Source: Blumeriella jaapii
Taxonomy: Eukaryota; Ascomycota; Leotiomycetes; Helotiales; Drepanopezizaceae
Reading direction: 5' to 3'
Assembly (NCBI GenBank): GCA_009599575.1
Contig: VWND01000064.1
Location: 1,240,001 to 1,304,000, forward strand
Length of the DNA: 64,000 nt
The position numbers and the translations under genes were made by a program. The notes beneath the pieces were generated by a model, which worked only from the letters and a program-made list of their open reading frames with translations, had not been told where the DNA came from and searched no databases. Each line of letters starts with the position of its first letter. Position 1 is the stretch's first letter. Shown in pieces: positions 57,391 to 64,000 of the stretch.

Positions 57391-60300
57391 TTACTCCTCA
57401 TCACTGCTATCCACAATAAATCCAGATCGTACCTTTTGCCTCGCCGGTCTTGCTGCTGAAGCAATATCCTCCTCCTCGTCCTCCTCGTCGTCTTCGTCGT
57501 CAACCACCTTCCTGGCCCCCTCTACTCCCCGCTCACTGAGGGCAGGAGTAACATCCTTTGAAATCTTCTGCCTCTTCGGATTTGATGTGCGGACATGTGG
57601 ACTTGACATTGGTGTATCAGTAGCTTCGTCCTCTGACTCTTCGAGAACATTGTCCCTCGCAGCCGAAGAAGATCTTGCGCTCGCTCGTTCAGCTCCATCA
57701 TCGCTATCCTGGGGCGCAGGGCTTTTTCGACCCCCTCCCAACAACAGATCCTCGTCGCTATCCTCTGCAACAGCGCTCGACGGCCGCTTTTTGCCTTTTC
57801 CTTTGACACCCTTTCCCTTTGCAACATTGAGCAGCTCCTTCAAGTTCTGCTGCTTCCGCAACCGTTCTTGTTCCTCCCGGAATAGCCGATTCGTTTTCTC
57901 TCGGATCTCCTGTTCCTTTGCGTAAAATGCTGCATTTGCCTCTTCATCATCCTCGTCGCTGTCCTGGACGTACATCTCACTCTTGATCTTCCGGTTCTTC
58001 TCGAGCTCCCTCTGTCGCTTCGCTTCTGCCCGTGCATTGAGCTGTTCGTCAGTGAGACGTCTCTCTTCAGCATCCTCTGTGCCTTCCCTCCGCTTCCGTC
58101 TTCGACTCTTCTTCAGAGCTTCTATTGCTGCAGCAGATCTCTTAGGGGCGGTAGGGCCGCCGGGCTCGAAGAGGAACTCCTCCTCGTCGTCGTCGCTGTC
58201 GATGCCGACATCCTCGTCATCAAATGCGGCTCGCTTGCGGGCAGTAGTGCTTAAATTCTTGCGCTTGATGAAATCTCCCGCCTCCTGGCCATCGTCGAAG
58301 GTAGGCGGGCTAAACTCAAACTTCTTGATCAAGTCAAACGCTTCCTTTAGCTGCGCAGCAGACAAGCTCGAAGGAATTGTCCATGGGGCCTCAGGATCAT
58401 CTTCGCCACTAGTACGTCTGAACCCAATCAAAGTCATCAGGAGTCGCAGGTGACCGTTCTTGAACATGGCGATTTTACGAGCACTGTTATCAGCTTTCAC
58501 GACTACTAAGCGATTAGCTGGTTGAGCCCTAGTGCCGGAAAAGGCGGGCTTACGAATTGGGGGCGACTGGGGTTGTTCTTCCACAGCAGAGGCATTCTGT
58601 CCTTCTCCTTCTTCTCCTTCTCCTTCTCTTGTTGAGTCGTCGGCTTCTGCCCTGGAAGCTTGTTCGACAGAAGGCAAAACTACTTTCGCGCCCTCCCAGC
58701 TTGTCCTTTGGCTTTCAGCAGAACTGAGCTGGGACTTGACCCACTGGATATGCTCTCCTTCGCTCCTGTCTAACATGGCGCCTACAACAATACCAATCTG
58801 GTCTTCCCATCCTCTCCCTCCTTTGACCTCAAGCTCGGCCGCAGCTCGTGGCTTTGAAGTGACCGTCTGCTTCTCGTATCCATATTCGAGGTAGTGGGCC
58901 GTACTATTGATCTTGGAGAACAACATCTCGACAACCAATTCAGGCCGCTCCTGGATCTTTCTCGTGCATTTCTTGAAAATCTGCTTGGCAAACTCATCCC
59001 ATTCCTTGAACGCACTGGATGACGGATCCAAACCCTCCGGACCCTTGATCATCTTGTAGAACAGAGCGATGATGTCAACCCTGAAAAGCATGACGCTCAT
59101 CTCTTGCTTGAAGGCGACCCGGTAGAAAAATCGGTGGGCTCGTTTGAGTTGTGCTGGTTTGAGGTCATTGTAGTATGCCGTAAAAGTAACGAAGGTGTCG
59201 ACACATCCTTGAGACACGAATCTGGTGGTGAAACGCTTGAAGTCGAATTTTCGTTCGCTGGACACGCGTTCAGCTCTTGCTTCGTCCTCGCCCTCGGAGT
59301 CTTCTACGACATCATCGTCTGCATTCGGTTCTGTAGCGGCCCTGGCAGCCTTCTTCTTCCTCCGAACTCTCCTCCTAGACCTGACTTGCATGTCCGTATT
59401 TTGCTTTGCATACTGCTCTAAGATCCGTAGGTAGTTGTGGGTCAATTCGGTACACGAATCCAGATATCCAAATCCTTGGTCCTTATATGTCCGGGTGATA
59501 TTTGCAACTCTGTCGTGTGTTGTTTCCTCGTAGAAAATGCGATTCAGAATATTCTCTGCTATTTCCTGGTCTTCCTCAAGCGGCGACTCGGACATTTCTT
59601 GGACAGTAAGAAGTATCTGTGTAAAGCACTTCATTGCAGCGCTGAGATCTTGCCACGATTTACTCTCATAGGAATGGTCCATTGCCCGGTTTAGCGTGAC
59701 GAACATTTCTTGGTTCAACACACTTGCCACTAATGAAAAACTATCCGATTCCTCAGGTCCAGCTGGCTTCTTGGGAGCTTTCTTGCTCCTTCTTCTCAGA
59801 CGCTCAGCTTCCAGAAACCAGGACACCAGGTAGAAGAATTGTCTCGGGTGGTATTCCATGATGCGTTCTGCTTCTCGGTCAAGAGCTTTACGAATGTGGT
59901 TGAAGAGCGGGTTGAATCCAGAATCCAGGAAATCTTCCACAAAGGTACGGAGATGCTTATTTGCTTGTGGATTCAAAATAACAGGTGTATCGAAATCCAG
60001 AGGCCCATTTTCCCCTTTCGGCTGTTGCCTCGGTGGCTTAAACTTCTTCGTACTGTCCATTTTGGCCAAAGTCCTCGTTCCGTCGAGTAAAGCGGCCTGT
60101 CCAGAAATCGTGGTCATCTTGGCATCCTCTCGTTGCATCCAGACCATGGTGCCAAACCGATTATGCCTTGTCGGAGCATTCGTTTGATAGCCTCTCAGCA
60201 TAGCTGCTTCCTTCTTCCTTAACTTGGCCAATTCGTCCATGTTACCGCTGTCGGCTTTTTTTTCATCGATGAATACTTTCTCTACATCGACCCCCTTGAT

Positions 60301-61097
60301 CAAATGAAAGAGAATATCTAGAACCACTACGTCTTGAGTGTTGAAGTCCTCTCCCATCGTGGACGAAACGGTCAAGAGCAAGTGAAAGACATCCTGGTAA
60401 TCAAACGCGGAAATAGTTGCTGATCTCGATATCTCGGCCTCATCTCCCTCGTATTGGACATTCGGAGGTGGAGCAATCTGCGCAATATTCCGGATGAAGT
60501 ATAGCAGAAGCTTGATGATACCTTCGTCCCTGGTACTCCGGTCCCCGATATCCTCGGCCATGGAAGGCAGCGCACACCTGACGGCCGTATGGAGAATCCG
60601 CGCTCCATCGAAGTTGATGATCGACCTCTTATAGCCCAGCTGAGCTATTTGCAGGTATGGGATGTGTCGGTGGTGGTTCTTGGTCATCTCCTGGAGGTTC
60701 TTCTCCAAGGGCCAAGTGAGAGGTACCAGCAATTCCAAACACGCCAAAGCGATCTTCGACTTCAGTCGATCATGTGTAGCATTCTCTGGCCATGATGCGA
60801 GGATCTGCAGGAGGTCTCCTCCGACCAGATTGGACTCTGCGAGGCATCGTGCAACGTCCAGTCGATTCGCTTTCTCGTCGTAGAGCTTCAGCCACTTCTT
60901 CAGATCGCGCAGACATGCAAGAGCGTCGTCTCCGAGTACGTATCGTCCGTCTTCATCGGCGCCGCTTCCTCCAAGCTGGACTCGTTAGCACAAGATTCTA
61001 ACGCCACAGAAGTAATGCTTACAGCAGTAACAAGACTCGATACATAGGCCCGAGCCTCGGGGTCTACGACATCTCGCTTTCCATCTGCTAGCTCCAT
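57391..61097 (-). CDS. TOF1: Tof1/Swi1 (Timeless) replication fork protection protein
   Basis: Exons 61097-61023 and 60975-57391 (1219 residues); intron GTAAGC...CCAG. It is the Timeless-family scaffold that with Csm3/Swi3 stabilises paused replication forks and supports checkpoint signalling. The N-terminus MELADGKRDVVDPEARAYV continues across the intron as LGGSGADEDGRYVLGDDA. The Timeless domain spans roughly residues 40-330, including ACLELLVPLTWPLEKN and RHIPYLQIAQLGYK. The middle has a basic patch (RSRRRVRRKKKAARAA). The long C-terminal third is charged and low in complexity, ending VRSGFIVDSSDEE. Divergent from the hydroxyacyl-CoA dehydrogenase gene with only 240 bases between starts. 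Confidence 0.95.
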
Positions 61098-61337
61098 GAT
61101 GTTGAGGGCCGAAGTGTTGATTCTCTGTCGTTCGGTCTGGGATTTGCGAAGTACTTTACGCGTCTCGCGTTCACCGCACGCGAACCCCTGTCGCTCCGCG
61201 CTTCCGCCAACTGTCGTAGAGCCGAGGCTAAACTAGCGTCACGGTGACTCTGGGGAAGTCAACATCATCCATCCGTAAACTCGCTTGGCATGTAGACTTC
61301 ACATCCCATCTATTCCATACCGGAACCAATTAACACC

Positions 61338-62470
61338 ATGTTATCGCTACTCGCGAGAAGAAGCCTTGCGCAGGGTGTTCGTCATACGAGATGCTTTAGT
61401 TCGACTCCTATGCTTGCGGCGCAAGAAGTTAGACGGATAGGTGTTATCGGAGCGGGTCAGATGGTATTGTTCAGATGCTGTTCTGTCGTTCGCATCTAGA
61501 TGTACTTACTGATACGCGGATAGGGCTTGGGGATAGCACTCGTAGCTGCACAGAAAGCTGGCGTGCCAGTCACACTCGTAGATACCAGCCAGGCATCAAT
61601 CGACAAAGGTCTTTCCTTCGCCGGTCAGTCCTGCCCCTCCACGACCCCCCTACATACCCTTTGACATATCCTGTAGACAAGCTTCTTGCCAAAGATGTCA
61701 CCAAGAAGCGTATAACCCAAGAGGAGTCCGACAAAGCCCGCTCCCTCCTCTCTCCCAGTACAACCATGGATGCCCTCTCCGAAGTCGACTTCGTAATCGA
61801 AGCCGTCCCCGAGATCCCCTCCCTCAAATTCGACATCTTTTCCAAGCTGGCACAGATCTGCCCGTCTCATGCCATTCTTGCCACAAACACCTCCTCGATC
61901 TCAATCACGCGCATTGCCGCTTCGACGACGAAGGACCCTACCGATACCAGCGCTTCGTCCAGAGTCATATCTACACATTTCATGAACCCGGTCCCCATCC
62001 AGAAAGGCGTCGAGATCATCACTGGCCTGCAAACCTCGCAATCTACCATTGACACCGCGATCGCGTTCTGTAAAGCCATGGGCAAGATCCCGTCTCAGTC
62101 CGCTGACTCTCCCGGCTTCCTCGCAAACCGTATCTTGATGCCCTACATCAATGAAGCAATCACGTGTCTGGAGACAGGAGTAGGAAAACGAGACGATATC
62201 GATGCTATCATGAAGAATGGACGAACGTGCCCATGGGCCCGCTACAGTTGGCCGATTTTATCGGCCTTGATACGTGTTTGGCGATTATGAAGGTGTTACA
62301 TGAGGAGACAGGAGATTCGAAGTACAGGCCTAGTATTTTGCTTGGAAAGATGGTGGATGCGGGGTGGCTGGGGAAGAAGAGTGGAAAGGGGCAAGTCATG
62401 TCTCACTTCTTTACTTTGCGTAGCAACTGGAAATGGGATGCTAACTCCAGACAGATTCTACGATTATTAG
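61338..62470 (+). CDS. 3-hydroxyacyl-CoA dehydrogenase, probably mitochondrial, one frame break
   Basis: Exons 61338-61463, 61524-61623, 61677-62390 and 62455-62470. It oxidises 3-hydroxyacyl-CoA (or 3-hydroxybutyryl-CoA) with NAD. The N-terminus ([20 protein letters not shown]) is Arg/Ser-rich without acids, a likely mitochondrial presequence. The Rossmann motif IGVIGAGQM joins [13 protein letters not shown] across intron 1. [17 protein letters not shown] and [10 protein letters not shown] follow. Near 62218-62221 one A seems lost, so [16 protein letters not shown] lies in the next frame. The last intron (62391-62454) needs a GC donor (GCAAGT) and joins SGKG to FYDY and a TAG stop, the normal family end. 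Corrected length 318 residues. Confidence 0.9.
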
Positions 62471-63175
62471 GCCTAGTTTCAATGATTCTGAGTTTATTTT
62501 TTCAATTGATTTTATTTTTCGTTTCGATCCCAGTGTCTTGCGTTGCCTGGTACAGCATATTCTAACGCAACGATTGCTTCCAATCCCGCCCTTGCCCCCC
62601 CCGAACACGCCACTACCCGTATCCGATGTCATACCCTACAGTTACACCCCGATCATGCGCCCAAGGACAATCCTGACATAAACCCAAAGCTATCTTTTTG
62701 CAAAAAAAGAACAAGAACATAAAATCGTCAACGCTAAAATTTACAAAAGATATGGGTAATCAACCAGCACATCAGAGACAGCCACAATTCCGCAAGAAAA
62801 CCCAGTAGAATCAAAACGTGTACGCATAAACATAGCATGTCGATCCGCGGGTCGCTGTTGTACCTCGAAAAATGCGGGAGCGATTTTGTCTCGTCGCTTT
62901 TTTCTTAATGTAGACAAGCTGGTGGTAGCCAGCTGCATTAATCAGGAGATGTAGGCCAAAGGAAATGAGGAGTGTTGTTGGTGAGTACTAGTATCGAGTA
63001 AGTACTAGCTCGTTATGTAGTTGAACGAGAGTGTAGCAGAGTGAAAGGTATAGTTTGTTATTCTTTCGGAGGGAGTGGGTATTTGGTTGGTGTTACGTGA
63101 TGATGTACGAGGAAGGCAAAATTGTTCATCGTGGTCGAGACGGTCGCTTCGATAATCTCAACGTATCAACCCCCC
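62471..63175. other. Intergenic region between convergent genes
   Basis: Convergent 3' regions of the dehydrogenase gene and the terminal Gln-rich gene. No gene seen. Confidence 0.5.
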
Positions 63176-64000
63176 CTAAGGACTCTCGAAAACGGTTGGT
63201 ACCTCGAAGCTTTTCTTGCGCCTCTGGTCGGCTTCGTACTCCACGGGGCTCAGGTAGGCGGAAACTTCTCTACCTTGCTGCTGCGGTTGCGGCTGGTGCT
63301 GCTCCTCATGCTGGCTCTGTGGGCTCTTTTGCTCCGGAGTGTAACGTGGGGTGTGGTTGGGGCCGAGGTTGCTTGGGTTGTACGCGTTGGAGAAGTCCTG
63401 CGGTGGATTGATAGGTGCGCTCAACTGTGGGATCGAGAATTCGACCGGCGCAGTCAAAGGTGCGCTCAGGTAACCACTTGTTTGGAACGATTGGGCGAAA
63501 GAGCTGCTGCGCGGAGCAACCCCGTGTGGTGGCTGGTTCTGACCCATGGAACGGAATTGGTTTCGGAGGTCTAGCCCGGCAGGAAATGAGCCTGACGATG
63601 ACGCTCTAAATCTCGACAAAGCTGAGGGGGGCTGCAGGGACGACGAAGAGCTTCCGCCGGCGCCTTGCGACGGTGGGAATGTCATCTGGGGCGGCGAGCT
63701 GTTGATGTCCGTATCTATTACAGAGTCAGCACGTATGTTCTACACCTGCACAGGAGCTGAAACTTGCCTGAGGAATTTCGGGACGGACTTGGGTAGGAGT
63801 TCGCATCATACTGCTGCTGCGCGTGAACGCCGCTATTCCCCATCTGCTCCGACTGATACGCAGGCTGTTGAAGACCGCTCAATGCAGGACTTGGATGCCC
63901 CGTGGGGTAGTTGTTGTAGTCTAGCGACTCCCCTTTCCACGACATACTTGTCCTCAATGGCGAATTGAGGGCATCCGTTCGCGACCTCGACATCGTTTCG
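63176..64000 (-). CDS. Gln/Pro/Ser-rich protein, 3' part; runs to the window edge
   Basis: Two exons are visible: 64000-63768 and 63714-63176. The ATG at 63993 could be the true start or an internal Met; the frame upstream is cut off. From that ATG the product is ~254 residues, disordered, with RSRTDALNSPLRTSMSWKGE and later PSALSRFRASSSGSF, long Gln/Pro/Ser runs and a charged end (YEADQRRKKSFEVPTVFE). Such tails are common in fungal transcription regulators, but no DNA-binding domain lies inside the window. The intron (63767-63715) has a GC donor (GCAAGT), required to keep the downstream frame. Confidence 0.6.

Noticed and set aside
57391..58453. Plus-strand Ser-rich frames opposite the 3' part of TOF1
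   Set aside because: They are antisense images of the Asp/Glu codon runs in TOF1.

Overview
The window is nuclear DNA of a filamentous ascomycete (Pezizomycotina). Conserved fungal genes are split by short introns of mostly 45-70 nt, many with a CTRAC-type branch point. The gene set (Rheb GTPase, ZUFSP-type peptidase, sedolisin, Azf1-like zinc-finger factor, Tof1/Swi1, alpha-actinin) fits that group. A Dothideomycete is possible, but the sequence alone cannot settle the class. I reconstructed exons by hand from splice sites and family conservation.

Layout. 1-13.8 kb: the 5' end of an unidentified gene, a divergent pair of glycosyltransferase-like membrane proteins, Rheb, cytosolic seryl-tRNA synthetase, a ZUFSP-like C78 peptidase, and a decayed sedolisin (tripeptidyl-peptidase) pseudogene. 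13.8-28.6 kb: a gene-poor stretch with AT-rich blocks, microsatellites and a long polypyrimidine/poly-C tract, ending at an Azf1-like C2H2 gene. 33-46 kb: a dense housekeeping block with URM1 divergent to ELP2, CAF16 divergent to RMP1, LAS21/GPI7, a small nucleolar-type DUF2423 protein, and a Siz/PIAS SUMO ligase. 48-52.6 kb: an NAD(P)-dependent aldehyde reductase and alpha-actinin. 53.2-54.0 kb: a degenerate ~75-bp minisatellite. 54.2-64 kb: a small Cys-rich protein, an N-terminal protein methyltransferase, Tof1, a 3-hydroxyacyl-CoA dehydrogenase, and a Gln/Pro/Ser-rich protein that reaches the window end.

Main observations. (1) Of about 58 introns reconstructed in intact genes, 7 use a GC-AG donor (mostly GCAAGT), with an eighth in the pseudogene. 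That is far above the ~1% usual in fungi. (2) URM1 and ELP2, which serve the two arms of tRNA wobble-uridine (mcm5s2U34) modification, share one ~0.5 kb divergent promoter. (3) Four otherwise intact conserved genes (ELP2, CAF16, the aldehyde reductase, the hydroxyacyl-CoA dehydrogenase) each carry one single-base indel, three or four of them in short base runs. This looks more like assembly error than gene loss. The sedolisin has many lesions and appears truly dead. (4) GTAC/TACAGTAC-type motifs are scattered through the intergenic DNA.
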